DNA of 64,000 nucleotides from Heterohyrax brucei. Lineage: Eukaryota; Chordata; Mammalia; Hyracoidea; Procaviidae. Shown piece after piece: positions 12,060 through 24,215 of the stretch (positions within the stretch are counted from its first letter, which is position 1; each line of letters begins with the position of its first letter). A program made the position numbers and the translations under genes. The stretch lies in contig CM053143.1 of assembly GCA_028571685.1 (NCBI GenBank), forward strand, positions 159,768,329-159,832,328, in the 5' to 3' direction. The notes beneath the pieces were generated by a model, which saw only the letters and a list, made by a program, of their open reading frames with translations, was not told where the DNA came from and did no database searches.

Positions 12060-12315
12060 ATTCAGTTCTGTTCTTTCTTCCGTCAGTTTCTCCCTCTCTC
12101 CCTCTCAGTCTAAATGGAGTTTGAAAACATATACAATGAGATATCACAAGTGGGTGGCTTTAAAAACAGAAGTACATTGCTTCACAGTTTTGGAAGTTAA
12201 AAGGTAAAACTAGAGTATTGACTCTAATGGTTCGGTACTATTTGTGATTGCAGGCATCCCCCAGGGGACTTGAAAGTATGCCCCCCAACCAATGGAAAAA
12301 AGAGATTCCAGATTT
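12060..12315. other. Unclassified, possibly old interspersed repeat
   Basis: A short pyrimidine-rich stretch (12076-12107) precedes a block (12150-12200) that resembles a common mammalian repeat with 'cacagttttggaagttaaaa'. It is too diverged for me to name the family. Confidence 0.3.
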
Positions 12316-13155
12316 ATTATGATTGCTCTTTACATGATGTATTTTTCTCTCCTTTCAGATTAAATCTATTTATAGCTTTGATTCTAACGTGAGTCTCCTG
12401 TAAATAGCATAGAGTTAGATGATGTTTGTTAGGTCATGTTTGTTTAAATCTACCTGATACTGTTTTTCTTTTGATTAGATTGTTTAGTTTACTTACATTT
12501 AATTTTAATATTGCTATAGATAAACACTTGCAATTTTCTCGTATCTTTTTCACTCCTCTATTCTTCCTTCACATTTTTGATTAAACGTAATTGTCTAATA
12601 TAATATTTTAATTTATTTAAAGATAATTTTATTATGTTTTTATGAGTTATTTCCTTAGTAGCTGCTTTTGGACTTACTACATATAGTTTGTTACAATATT
12701 GCTCATATTTACATCAATTTAATTTCAGTGAGAAGCATGTGTTATCTCTACATGTCTATATTTCTATTTACTTGTTCTTGTGGTATTTTTTATGAATATG
12801 TATTTTTTCTCTCTATATGTTACAAATCCAGCGATTCATTGTTACAGTTATTACTTGATAAGATTTTACAGTTTCAGAGAGAGCACTTATATATTTACAG
12901 CTTTTGTTGCATTAACCTTCTGATTCTCTTCCTTTCTTCCCGAGAGCTTGTATTATAATCTCGTGTCGTTCTCTTAGGTCTATTTGGTTTTGCTCACATC
13001 AAGTACATTTCTATATTTTAGATCCAGTGATACACTTCTATACCTAATGTTTAACACAACTGATTTTTCAAATACATTAAGAAATAAATGAAAATAAATA
13101 TTTACTGATATGATCTTTTGCAGTTATATACTTATCTTTACCAGTGTTTGTCCTG

Positions 13156-13157
<2 letters not shown>

Positions 13158-13189
<32 letters not shown>
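13158..13189 (+). repeat. (TG)n microsatellite
   Basis: About 16 uninterrupted TG units inside the ancient L1. Confidence 0.95.
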
Positions 13190-13191
<2 letters not shown>

Positions 13192-13837
13192 CAATTCTCG
13201 CTATTCAACTCCCTGCAGTATTTCTTACAAGGCTGGTCTACTACTAACAAATTCTGCCAGTTTTTATTTTCTGAGAATGGCTTTACTTCACCTTAATTTT
13301 TGAGTCACTGACTGTTTGGAGGAGCTGGAATTGTGAGTTGCCCATTTTATGATTTGGGCACTTGGAATATGTTGTCATCCTGCCTTCTGGTCTTCACTGT
13401 ATGCAAGGCACAGTCATCTGCTGATCATGTTGATGGCTCCTTGAAATTAACTAGATATTCTTTCAGCAGATTTGAAAGGTCGTTGTTGTTGTTTCTTGTG
13501 TGTTTGGCTTTCAGTATTTTTAGTATGATTTGTTTGTGTGTGCATCTCTTTATGTTTATCCAGTTTGGAGCTCATTAATCTTCCTGTATGTGTACTCTAA
13601 TGTTGTTTATCAAATTTGGGCAAATTTCAGGCACTATTTCTTAGCATTTTTGTTGTTGTGAATGTTTTCTCCTCCTATCTTTATCTCCTCTCCCTCTGAA
13701 ACTCCCATGACACATATATTTGTGGGTTAAAGGGTGTCCATTATTTCTCTGAGGAACTGCCATTTTCTCTTTTTCATTCTTTTACTGTCTGCTTTTCAAA
13801 CAGCAATGTCTTTATCTATCCTCAAATTTACAGATTC

Positions 13838-14526
13838 TTTTTTTTCTGCTATTTTAAATGATTTAAAGAAAAATAAAAAGAATGCAATGAATATATAAAT
13901 TTTATTACATCTTGAAAATATCTCTTATAAGTTTTGGGAATCATCCAGTCTCATTTCTACAGCTGGACAGCTCAACTCTTAGAACTAACTCATTAGCCTG
14001 CTGAACTGTTCTTTTTTTTTGTTAAAAAAAACTGTTGTGGCTTGCTGAATTAATGCAGTTGAACTGATACAAGTTCAATGTCATTTCCTTTAAGAATTAA
14101 TTCATCTTTATGGGCTTGAGATATTGAAAAAGCAACACCTGGTTTCATCTGAATCTTACAGAGATATTTTGCAGCCAAGAAGTTTTTGACTGCAACACGA
14201 GACCCACTCCTGAATACTGGCGTTGATGGGGAACTGAGCATAGAAAGACCTCATCTTGTAATAAAAGCTCAGTGTAACACCTTGGATTATGTTCTGTACT
14301 TGACTATGAATAGTGGGAACTAGTTCCCTTCTATTTCTCCATCATTTGTCAACTAGAAGCCTCAATTTTTAATTTCCATGGAGACTGAATTCCACCTTGA
14401 CGTGATTGAAGTACCTCTGCAAGTTTCCTCTGGGACCCTTCACAATAACTGTACATCACTTTACAGTGAAGTTAGTGTTTTCTGAAATATCAACCATCTG
14501 ATTACAAATAATGGTCTTCAATATTG
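13838..14526 (-). pseudogene. RPL9: Processed pseudogene of ribosomal protein L9 (RPL9)
   Basis: RPL9 is a component of the 60S ribosomal subunit. On the minus strand the coding-like part runs from about 14521 to 13988 without introns. The clearest part is the frame at 14241-14050, which includes [20 protein letters not shown] and, further on, [15 protein letters not shown], matching the RPL9 C-terminal domain. The start codon is TTG instead of ATG and stops follow early. About 50 bases near the C-terminus are replaced by a T run and an A run (about 14017-14034), and the stop codon is changed. An 8-base T run at 13838-13845 on the plus strand looks like the remains of the poly(A) tail, with an AATAAA-like signal upstream of it. 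It inserted into the L1M copy, most likely through L1 machinery. It is clearly non-functional. Confidence 0.9.
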
Positions 14527-15169
14527 CAGTAGCTGTAGCAAAGAGCACTCCTAATAGACTTCTAATTTTAATTATTTTACGTTTAACTTCATTTGGTCCT
14601 TGATTATTATTTCTGTCTCTTTGTTGATGTTTTGTATTTGATAAAATATGGGCTTCGTATCTTTTGTTTTTACTCTAGAAACATGGTTTCCTTTAGTTCT
14701 TTGAATGTATTTATAATAGTCACTTTAAAGTTGTTGCTTATTCTGATATCTGGTCATGTTCTGTTGCCTACCTTGGTTTTTATTTTCATGTTTCTCTGCA
14801 TATCTTGTATTCCCATTTTTCATTGCTTAATTCATCTTTTTTGGGAAATGGATACTATACATAAATAAACAGGTTCAGAGCACTGTGCCCTTTCTAGTTA
14901 TTGTTACTGCTGTTGCTGTTTGTTCACTGGCTGCATTATTTAAATGAAATGTATTCTGAGAGGTGTGAATTGCTTGATATTATGCCTCTGATGGTAGAGT
15001 CTAAAGCATATACAAAGTCACTGTGTGGTAGGTGTTTTTAGTTTTTGGCTATCTCTTTCTCATAGCACATCCATTTGATAAATTCTACTAATTGATAACT
15101 GATTATTGTTTCTAGCAATACCCAGAAGCATAAATTTCTTCACAGGTTTATTTAGTTATCTATCAGTCT

Positions 15170-15262
15170 GTTTATCTCTCTCTCTCTATCCATCCATCCA
15201 TCTCATTTTCATTCATTCATCTATTTATTTTCTATTTTTTCATTTATTTATTAATTGATTGA
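15170..15262 (+). repeat. Degenerate tetranucleotide/TC-rich simple repeat
   Basis: Tetranucleotide (TCTA, CATC, CATT, TTAT) and TC units run together in an imperfect array within the ancient L1 5' UTR. Confidence 0.7.
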
Positions 15263-15959
15263 TGGATAGAGACAGTGTTTGAAGCCAGTATTTGATATTT
15301 GTTATGATTCCAAAAGGGCTTTTCTTAGTAATTTTACTTCTTTGTTCTTTCTGGCAAAATAGCTGATCTAATGTTTATCTTATATCTCTCATAAAACTAC
15401 AAGTTGACTCTTCCTTCCTTTTCACCAAACTGTCCACTGTTTTTAGGATCCACTTAGGCTTGACTTTTCCTACATTCTGTCTCTGGGAAAAGCTTTAGAG
15501 CTCTGCATTTTCTGGCCTGTTTGTCCTTAAAACCCTCCTTTCTGGAGCTGGATGTAGAGACAGTGGTGTATTTCTCTCTGAGCAATACAGTGCCTTAGGA
15601 GATAGGTACCTGGCAAGGAAGATGGGGCAGCAGTCTCTAGAGTTCTTAACTTGATCATCTGCCTTAGATATAAACCAAGGCGAAGGCATTTGGGGCCCAG
15701 TGTTCTTATTAAATTGCAGTGATGGTAGAGTTTCTCTCTTATGAGTGGCATGTGGGAGGAAGAAAGAGTCTCCACCACTTGTTCACACTCTTTTATCTTT
15801 GGCGGTAAATATTAGAGAGACTGAAGGATACGTGCTAATATCCTGTCCCTGCTACGACGATACTATAGGCCCCAACTCAGCCCTGGAGGGAGAGAGAGCC
15901 TTGTACTCTTTGCAGTACCTGCCTCAAATGGATTTAGTGGGTGAGGGGAAAGTCTGTTT

Positions 15960-16112
15960 GTTTAGGGTTAAGAACACGTCTGCTTTCCAAAAGGTCAGCA
16001 GTTCAAATCTACTAGGAGCTCCTTGAAAACCCTGTGGGGTGGTTCTGCTCTGTGCTATGAAGTCAATGTAAGAGGGGATGGACACAACCACAGTCAATTT
16101 GGGTTTTGGTAG
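15960..16112 (+). mobile_element. AfroSINE
   Basis: Sense copy with the 'aaaaggtcagcagttcaaat' B-box region at about 15990-16008 and a tail ending in a GGGTTTTGG-type stretch. The head is poorly preserved. Confidence 0.85.
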
Positions 16113-16115
16113 TGG

Positions 16116-17102
16116 TGGCGGGGGGAGATTGAGTTGTGATTCAACGTCACAGACTACTATTCTAACTATGTTTTAGTAGTTTTTCTATAGATCTCCACCC
16201 ACTGTCATTTCACAATTTAAATGCTGTTGTCTATTTCTTAAGCAGAGAAATTTAGTTTCTGTTTTGTTCCGCTGTTTCCTACCAAAGCTTGACGTCAGAG
16301 CTTCATCCCCTGGATTAAATCAGCTTCTCAAGGTATCGACAAGAAAAGTTTATGAGATATTATTATTATTATTATGAGATATTATTTTTCTGTGCTCTGT
16401 TGCTATATTTTAAAGATTGTTTCAATTTTTAAAAAGTAACCATTATGAAGATCTACAAGAATCATGAAACTCCCTCTATGAAAATTTTCTTTTAGCTATG
16501 AAAGATCAAGAGATATTTAAGTGTACATAAAGGTTTTACAATTAATAAGTTGTATAATCAGTGACCTTAGAAATATGCCTTTAGTTTTCTAAACTTTCAC
16601 CATCTGAATTTCCTATTCGAGTAAAAGAATAAAAACTATTTGTCACTTCTTATGCATAGTCACTCTTATGTTTATATTATTAATTTTGTTATTTGTATGT
16701 TGAAATGAATTTTGCTGTGATGTGTACTGGATACGTATTCACAAATCACAGTTCTTAAATTATTTTGGTGCATTTATGTTTATAAAATTATTACTTTGGT
16801 GCATTTCTGTTTACAAAATTTCTGATATGATCATCAGTCTCTTTAAAGCCTTAGCATACAGACGCCATATTTTTTCTTCATTATTAAATATAAAATGACC
16901 CAGAGTACAGCAACAATTACTTGGTTATAAAGCAAACTCTAAAAACAAAACAGCTTTATGAAAAATACAAGCAGCCTTTATTATGTAAAACCCTAAAGTG
17001 CTAGCTTGAATTTTTTTTCCCCAGATTTATATCTAGACTTAAAAACTGCATTTCTACTGCCTGTTCTATTCAAACAGAAATATGACTACATGGCTAAAAT
17101 AT
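16116..17102. other. Single-copy spacer with small tandem duplications
   Basis: AT-rich. It contains a short TTA run (about 16358-16375) flanked by direct repeats of 'atgagatatta'. A roughly 30-bp tandem duplication also lies at about 16763-16820 (shared core 'tttggtgcattt'). No gene was seen. Confidence 0.5.
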
Positions 17103-17245
17103 CAGAGCCGTGGTGGCACAGTAGCTACGAGCTTAGCTCCAAACCAAACGGCTAGCCACTCAAATCCCTCAGCTACTCCATGCAAAGCCTGTGGGGTGAT
17201 TCTACTCCAACCTCAAGTGTTGCTACGAATTGGAAAGAACAGAAA
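17103..17245 (+). mobile_element. AfroSINE
   Basis: Sense copy with head 'gtggtggcacagtagctacg' and tail near 'tgctacgaattggaaag'. It is truncated before the final tail repeat. Confidence 0.85.
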
Positions 17246-18049
17246 TGAGGTTCTTAACTGAAACACGAGATAGCCAAATTTCTCTTGTAATTCAAATTGC
17301 ATGATGATAATAAGAGATATTTTCAGAAAATAACTTGAAAACTTGGGGGTAAAATATAATTTTTATGTGGTACAAAGTTGTGTGTTCAAAACTAGTTCTT
17401 ACATATGAAAGATATTTTAAATCTCTGATAAGGTTGTGTCCTCAGCTGCTGTATTACATACAGCATTTATAGAGGTGAGTATATTTAACTGTCATTTAAC
17501 TAACCTAGGCAGTATGGTCATGTTTAACCATAGATTCTGCACTCACAAGCCTATGTGACTCCAAGAGGAAGCGACCCAAGAGCCACCTCTTCATGTGAGG
17601 AATTTCAAATGTTTGTAACCATATTTAAAACCTGTGTCAGATGTCTTCCTCTCAAAAAAGAGACCAAAATTCATGCTTATTGTCAAGAATAGAATTAGGA
17701 TTTGAACAGCTTGTTCAAATGTTACATATGCATTGTTCTTACCCTCTATGTTATTGTACTTCTTTGAGCAACTTAAAAAAGAGAATTCTATCTTAGTCAT
17801 TTGCTCGTCTTTAAGTTATCTATAAATGTGATATAGAACTTTTTAAAATCTATTAATAAACGTTCAGATTCCTTCTTTACACATGAAGGAAATTCAAAGT
17901 TTGTTTGCAAAAAGATGAAAAAAATGTAATAAGATTTCATGTCTCAAGATGTAGATAAGACATTTAATATGAGTAAGATTTGAAGAAAAAAATTTTCTTT
18001 TTAAAGTTGTTTAACTTTACCAAATGAATCAGAAAAACTGTCCCCTGGT
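17246..18049. other. Single-copy spacer
   Basis: AT-rich, no recognised repeat or coding signal. The 69-codon minus-strand frame at 17591-17800 shows no family features. Confidence 0.5.
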
Positions 18050-18145
18050 TTCCTATCACAGCAGTTCTGTCCTGTCCTATAAAGTTGCTATGAGTCAGCA
18101 TCAACTGAGGGCAGTGGGATTGTTTTTTGTTTTTTTTAGTTACTT
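18050..18145 (+). mobile_element. AfroSINE 3' half
   Basis: Only the tail half is present: the 'cagttctgtcctgtcctata' region, then 'gctatgagtcagcatcaact'. It ends in a T-rich stretch. The tail is the part shared with RTE 3' ends. Confidence 0.8.
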
Positions 18146-18149
18146 CTCA

Positions 18150-18595
18150 TGGATTGAGTTGTGTTTCTAAAAAAATATGTGTAGCAACTTGTCTAGGCCA
18201 TGATTCCTGGTATGATGCGATGTTTCTATGTGTTGTAGATTCTCCCTCCGAAATGTTAATGAAAGGAGGTGGGTGGTGGTTGTATTAGTGAGGCAAGGTT
18301 CAAACTACAAGAAGAAAGAAGCAAACAGAGAGATTTGAGGACCTCATGCCATCAGGAAAGTAGCAGTGCCTGGAGCAGAGCACATCCACTGGACCCAGGG
18401 TCCTTGTACCCCAGAATCTCCTGATTCAGGAAAGACTGACAAAGACCTTCCTCCAGAGCCAGCAGAGAAAGCCCTCCCTGGGAGCTGACTTCTAGAATTT
18501 GGACTTGTAGCCTGTTGGAATGTGACAGAATAAATCTCTCTTTGTTAAAGCCACCCACTTGTGATATTTCTGTTATAACAACTAAGAAATTATCC
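18150..18595 (+). mobile_element. LTR, MaLR-like solo LTR
   Basis: The left end 'tggattgagttgtgtttcta' leads into an 'atgtgtagcaacttgtctag' motif. A GC-richer U3/R-like body follows, with an AATAAA at 18529-18534 followed by 'cacttgtgatatttctgtta'. This order is typical of MaLR/ERVL-type LTRs widespread in afrotherian genomes. No internal viral genes adjoin it, so it is read as a solo LTR. The minus-strand frame at 18352-18597 is a shadow. Confidence 0.7.
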
Positions 18596-19593
18596 ATTAA
18601 TTTTCCTTCTTAGGTCTACTGCCATAGAAGATAGAACCATCTCTGATATTAATTTGAATTTCAGAAGGGAAAAATAAGAGAGATACAGAGGACGAGTTTA
18701 GGGAAATGAATGGCAGAATTGTGTCTCATGATTTGAAACACGTGGCTATAGTTCACGTTTCTAAATCTACTAGTCAATAACAAGAAAAAAAATTTAAGTG
18801 ATTTTTAAATATCCTGTATATAAATGATCCTGTAAAACTAGTATATAGAGAGATAACATGTACTACTGTTTTCTTGGTTCTGAAACTTATCTGAATGAAA
18901 CAGGAGAAAGTTGAGTAATTGTAATATTTCTAGTCCCTTTAATACACTGCAAAATCATACTTTCCTTTTAAAATCAAAGTTTTAATATTTAGTTTGTTTA
19001 CACGTATATTTTGAAAATTTCAGGACCCTTGAATCTCTTGAAGTAAATCATAGTTAAGTAATTTTAGTTACCCTCAGCAGTATAGTTATATCTTGATTAA
19101 ATCATTATAAAAGAAATGTAATCAAATCTTGATGATTTACCTCACATTTCTTTGAATAAACGATCAGTTTATTTTATCATGACTACCCTTGAGGAGCAGG
19201 AATAACACCTATAAGCCCCTATATTAAAGACTAGGTGTTCAACTGGTTTATTATTTCTGAGAGTATACCAATGTAATGAAATATATATATAAAATAGTAT
19301 TTGTCACAATTCCTCCATGTCACAATACTTTCCCTTTCTGAAGCTGACTCAACAAATCTGCAGAAAAAAAATACTTCCAGTTAGTTGGAAACTACAAGCC
19401 AGAGTTACTGTTTTCATGAATGTTTGTGCACACTAATGTTCTCTAAAAGACTTTTTGATGTTTGGATTTTTTTTTTTTTTTTTTTTTTATTGGAAGCAGT
19501 TAAAATAAATTGCCATATGAAGAATAATTGTTTTTTTGCCACATCTGTTACGTTCACTACTGACAATGTCTGGTGTTTTGATGGAAGCAAGTA
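18596..19593. other. Single-copy spacer with a T run
   Basis: AT-rich, with a 22-base T run at 19467-19488 of no clear source. It could be the tail of an unrecognised reverse-oriented retrosequence, but the left flank shows no family I know. Confidence 0.5.
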
Positions 19594-20220
19594 CAGTTAA
19601 TTTTCGTTCTTCATAGTATTTATTTTTCCCAAAGTTGTCACAAACACTGAATTAGCAGGCACTGAACCACTGATGCTGGAAGAAATACAGGATGAGGTAC
19701 CTTTGGGTCTCGGATCCTATTTTTGTGAGTCCTTTTACATATAACACTGTTTTATCATTGTTTCTTTTAAAAACATTGTGTTTAGTTGTACTTTTGATTT
19801 ATTTGGATTGAATTCACAGCTAATAGCACTATAACTCATGTCTGAGTAATGCTCGTCTAACACCCATATTGTCTCTGCAAGACATAGGATCATAAGTTTC
19901 TTGGGCTTCAAAACATGAGACGTGTTTCGGCTGTAGACTTGGGATCATTTAAAACAGCAAAATCATTAATAGAAATCTCACCCACACCCACACAAGATGA
20001 CACTACAAAGGCCTTGAAAAAGGTCATCCGTTTGCAGTGTTATAACTGAAAGAAAATTGCGGAGCTTTTTTGACCTCAGTTGGAATCAGGTACTTAGGGC
20101 AACTCAACAATTTTGTTTTTCTGCACATGCCCCAAAATGACTGTAAAATAATGTATGTAGTTATTTTAGGGCTACAAATAAATTTTAGAGCCTAAGCAAA
20201 TTTTCAAATAGGATGAACAA
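19594..20220 (+). mobile_element. Tigger-type (pogo) DNA transposon, non-autonomous
   Basis: The left end follows a TA (19592-19593), consistent with TA target duplication. Its early part ('acaaacactgaattagcagg') and the right-end part ('ctacaaataaattttagagc') match the ends of mammalian Tigger elements as I recall them. The middle (about 19850-20000) looks like antisense of the transposase N-terminal region that carries the CENP-B-like DNA-binding domain. At 0.63 kb it lacks the transposase core. The subfamily is not resolved. Confidence 0.7.
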
Positions 20221-20344
20221 CAACAAAACATGACTGTTCTTAAAAAACATTTTGTGATAATACATCACATACATTTTTTCTGCCATATAATCATACATAT
20301 GCTCCTGTTTCTCTGTCTCTTCTTCCTCTCTCTTATATATCTAA

Positions 20345-20512
20345 AACCAAAAACCAAACCCACCACCATCAAGTCAATGTTGACAGGAAGCAACACCACA
20401 GAACAGAGTAGAACTGTTCCACAGTTTCCAAGGGGAAGCTGGTAGATTTGAACTGAAGACCTTTTGGTTAGCAGAGGTAGCACTTAACCACTGCACCACC
20501 TTAGGTATCTAC
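20345..20512 (-). mobile_element. AfroSINE
   Basis: Near complete reverse copy. It runs from the tail ('caccaccatcaagtcaatgt') to the head at about 20510 (ends 'gcaccaccttagg'). Confidence 0.9.
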
Positions 20513-23500
20513 TCTGTATTTTTACTATAAAACTTTACACTTCCTTCTTTCTGTTTCTTTGGAATTATGTTCTGATACTTTACTGATCTTTGTTTCCATC
20601 AAGCATTTCTTGCTTCTAACAGCCTTGCTTAATTTTGTAAACACCCAGACAACTCTAACACAGTGCCAAATACTAGCTATCCCTACTGTGTAGCCCTAAA
20701 CTGCAAGCAACATAGCTCCCTTCTGTATCCCCACCTCCCACTAAGAATGGGGACTTTAGACTTTTGAAAACAAAAGGAAACCAGTCTTCATTATAAAGAT
20801 GAAAGATTAAAGTGGGCAATGATTCTGAACAAGATGGTACACCTGGAATGGATAACCTGTGTAATTCTAGTTCCCAACAGTCACTCTATGTAATGGCTTA
20901 CTGAAGGTAGCTTTGGGGCGGGGGAGGGGGAAAGAAAAGGAGAAGTGGAATAGCTTCATTCTTGTGATTTCTTGTATGTCACCAAAAACATGAAGTCCTT
21001 CATTTTTGTTAAACAGGAAACCAATGATGATGCTGCTTACTGAAAACCATCTGTCCATGTTCATCTAGATCAACAAACTTCCGGGCAATTTGCATTAGCA
21101 CAAGCTGTTATTTCTGTCTTTGCCAATGTTTAACGACGTCGGGTTATGTTACCTCTTCTCAGGCAACATATTATATGAAATCCTCAGTGACATATGTGGT
21201 ATCCTGGGAAGATAATATTTTTATTCTTCACAGGATAGAAAATGCATTGCAAATTATGTGAGGTGTCAAAGTGTTTTGATAGCATGTATGAATAAATTTA
21301 ATGATGGTTATTTAATAATCTAAAATATCTACATTTCAATAAATATTTTACTAAATATTTCTCATTATTTTAATCAAAGAGGAGATACTGCCTTTTACAG
21401 AAAGTACAGTTATGCTCTATCAATTTGGTGCCTGCCTGAAGTTTACAAAGCAATGGCTTTTAGGTGTTAACAAGAGACACTAGTTAAAAATATATATATA
21501 TTAAAAAGAAAAGAATTAAATATACAAAATGGGAAATTTTGAATTCAGACTGGCTTAGTTGTTTTAGATACATCAGGACAAACTTAAAGGTATTTGGATG
21601 AAACAAGAATTTAACTACATTTTAAAGAAGAAAATGTGTGAGATTAAAATACATACACATTCTTAAATAAGGCTTCAGGACAAAACCTCATGACTTATTT
21701 TTAAATTATAAAGTATGTTGAAATGAATTTTTTTTCTAGATGATGAGAGGCCCATTCTGAAAAGAATGAGTTTCAAATGAAGAAAACATTAAAACTCTTT
21801 TACATGCTTGCTCAAGCTTAATATGCCTCTCTGAGGCATAACTATTTGTGCCATAATTATGTGCAGATGAATTTTGATACATTGAAGAATCAAAAAAATT
21901 ATTTAAATTATGATCTTTTTAAATTAAATGTAATTCTAATGATGGGAATAATTTTTTCCTTCTATTTACAAGCAAAGTAGATTATATTTCCCCAGTATAC
22001 TCCTTCTAAAGGCTGATTTTTTTATATTTTCATTTCAGGGATCAATCAGAGGTTTATGCCAGACAAGGAAAGAAATTCGTATTTTTTTTTGGTTTCTTTG
22101 TCATATGCCAGTTTTGTTCTGTACCTAATTTGGGGTTTGTTATTTGGGGTGGAATGATGGATAATTACAGGAAGCACTGTAAGTTCCAGGTGACAGTATA
22201 TTCAGCTTACCACTTTCTGCTGATCCACACATGCTTTATCACCTCATTGAGCTGTGTGCTATTGTGAAGGCCACCACGCCTTTTAACTATGGGTTATAGA
22301 ACATTTTACCAAACAATGCCTCCTATTGCATGACATGTTTTAGAAATTGATTTTTTAAAAAAATTTAAGAGTAAAAATAAGCTTTTTACAAACTCATCTA
22401 TGATGAAAAATAGTATAATATTGTATTTAATTGCATTCCCCAAATATTGGATTGTCCATTGCCCACTAAACTCCCATGCCACCTTCATCACCTACTTGTA
22501 GATTCAAAACACATACAGGTGGTTGTTTGTAAATCCTGTTGGAACTCTTAAGTCCCCAATTTGATCCATTCAGATTATCTCAGTAACATAATTCCTTTGG
22601 TCCTTAGCATCATCTGCTTTAAAATGAAATATGAAATTCTACAGATACCAATCTATATTCTACCCAATACCTTTCCTAAGAACGCAAATCCTTGGAGCAG
22701 CATTTTGTAGCAAGCAGAAGAGATTGCCAACAGGCAGACAAATTAAAAAACAAAAGCAAAAATCAAAATGTTTCTTGCTCATAGCCATAGCTTTTGCTAT
22801 ATGACAAATCCCATGAATCCATTTATCTATTATTTCTTTGTATTTTAATCCTCAAAAACTATTTTCAAATAGATTATTGCTACTGTTTCCTTGTTGTTTT
22901 CTCTAAATAATGCTCCCCCCCCATTATTGGTAATTAAAAATGTTCTTTTGCCCCCAATATCCTTCTAGAAAAATTTGCGTGGCAAACTAAACAGTAGTTA
23001 GAACAAACTGAGGTTCTAAATATTTATTATTGATAATGACAGAAGATGAAATGTGTATGTAATAGAGGCAAGTCAAATGTTGATAGCATGTCATCCCATA
23101 AATATTTGAGGCTGTTGTTATTTTTCTTTTAATTAGCATCAGGGTTGAAACTACTAGGCATATTTGAAGTGTGCTGTTTGGTGTAAGATGCATATTTCTT
23201 ACTTTGAAATAAGCACATATTTGCAAGTGAAGCTGTCCCTGGCTGGAGATGTTCTATTAATGTAATTTTAATTCTGTCAGATAATTTGCAGTAGGAAAAT
23301 GACTCCCTGTACAGTAAACTACCCCTCTCATTTCCACACGATTTTATTGGTGTAGATGTCAAAATTTCCAGTAAATTAGTCTTACAAAACTCTTTATTTT
23401 TCTCTAAAACACACACACAAAAAAATCAGTATAGATTTTCCTTCAAGACATCAGCAGTTTCTTAGGCACATTTTACCTTTCCTGGGGAAAGTGAAAAAAA

Positions 23501-24040
23501 CACTCTTTATGTTAAGATCATCATTTCCTTTAATCACTACAGAATATTATATAACAGTGACATTAATAAAATTGATCATCTCATTTTCATTACCACCAGA
23601 TATAAGAAGTTTTAGTAGAGATGATAGAGCAACTGTTGTCTATGAGGTGGTAAGAACAATGACGTGGGTCAGTGTAGAAACCAACTAAATTTATTATCAG
23701 TTGCCTAGCCTACATTTCTCAATATTGGGAGGAAAAAAGAATTTAAAAAGTCTGATTTGAAATCCATAGAAAGAGGTGTAGAAAATACCAAAAATTTAAG
23801 CTCCTCCAATCTGGGGGGGGGGGGGTGGGTTGCATGCATATTATCTGGAAGGACTAATTCTTGGAGAAGACGTAGTGTTTTCTGAAGTTGAGAGCCATCA
23901 AAGGCAAGGAAGAGCCTCACTGAGATACTGCAGCATCTGAAAAAGTGGACACTGATTGCCAGCAACTGTGAGGATAATACAAGGAAAAGTTTCCTTCTGC
24001 TGTACAAAATCTTTTCACAAGACAGAGTCAGCTGAGTGAC
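20513..24040. other. Longest single-copy stretch of the window
   Basis: Mostly AT-rich DNA without recognised repeats. Local features are an 8-base C run (22915-22922), a 13-base G run (23813-23825), and a 300-bp non-repetitive segment at about 23100-23420 discussed in findings. ORFs here are short, are not supported by any family signature, and lack a plausible splice context that I can verify. Confidence 0.5.
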
Positions 24041-24215
24041 TGTGTCTGTCTATCTACATATCTATCTGTCTATCATCATCATCTACCATCTACCTATCTC
24101 TCCATATCTCCATCCACTCATCCACCCATCCACCCATCCACTCATCCATCCATCCACCCATCCACCCATCCACCCATCCACCCATCCACCCATCCACCCA
24201 TTCACCCATCTATCT
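24041..24215 (+). repeat. Tetranucleotide microsatellite (TCTA/TCTG then CATC/CACC)
   Basis: It starts as (TCTG/TCTA)n at 24041-24075 and becomes a long CATC/CCAC array to 24215. It flanks an inverted RTE segment on its left. The 75-codon ORF across it is low-complexity and not a gene. Confidence 0.95.

Larger units (their letters stand above)
12316..15958 (-). mobile_element. Ancient L1M-type LINE, 5' half (5' UTR, ORF1, start of ORF2)
   Basis: Read on the minus strand, the element begins near 15958 with a GC-richer 5' UTR. It passes through ORF1-type sequence (about 14900-12900) and ends just inside the ORF2 endonuclease. The stretch 12360-12540 is the antisense of the 'LSIIT-NVNGLN ... 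LQET' start of ORF2. The antisense landmarks near 13200-13260 (small-lab 'ttcttacaaggctggtctac') and 13550-13640 are familiar from old mammalian L1 copies. The 3' remainder of ORF2 is absent. It is interrupted by an RPL9 processed pseudogene (13838-14526) and contains a TG microsatellite (13158-13189). The upper boundary is approximate. Confidence 0.7.

Noticed and set aside
12060..12315. Named interspersed repeat
   Set aside because: It recalls a common mammalian repeat, but the match is too short to assign a family.
13838..14526. Functional RPL9 gene
   Set aside because: Start codon changed, early stops, C-terminal gap, stop codon changed, no introns.
19467..19488. Tail of a reverse-oriented processed pseudogene
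   Set aside because: The sequence next to the T run matches no gene or repeat I know.
24096..24215. CRISPR-like array
   Set aside because: Four-base tandem repeat without spacers in a mammalian genome.
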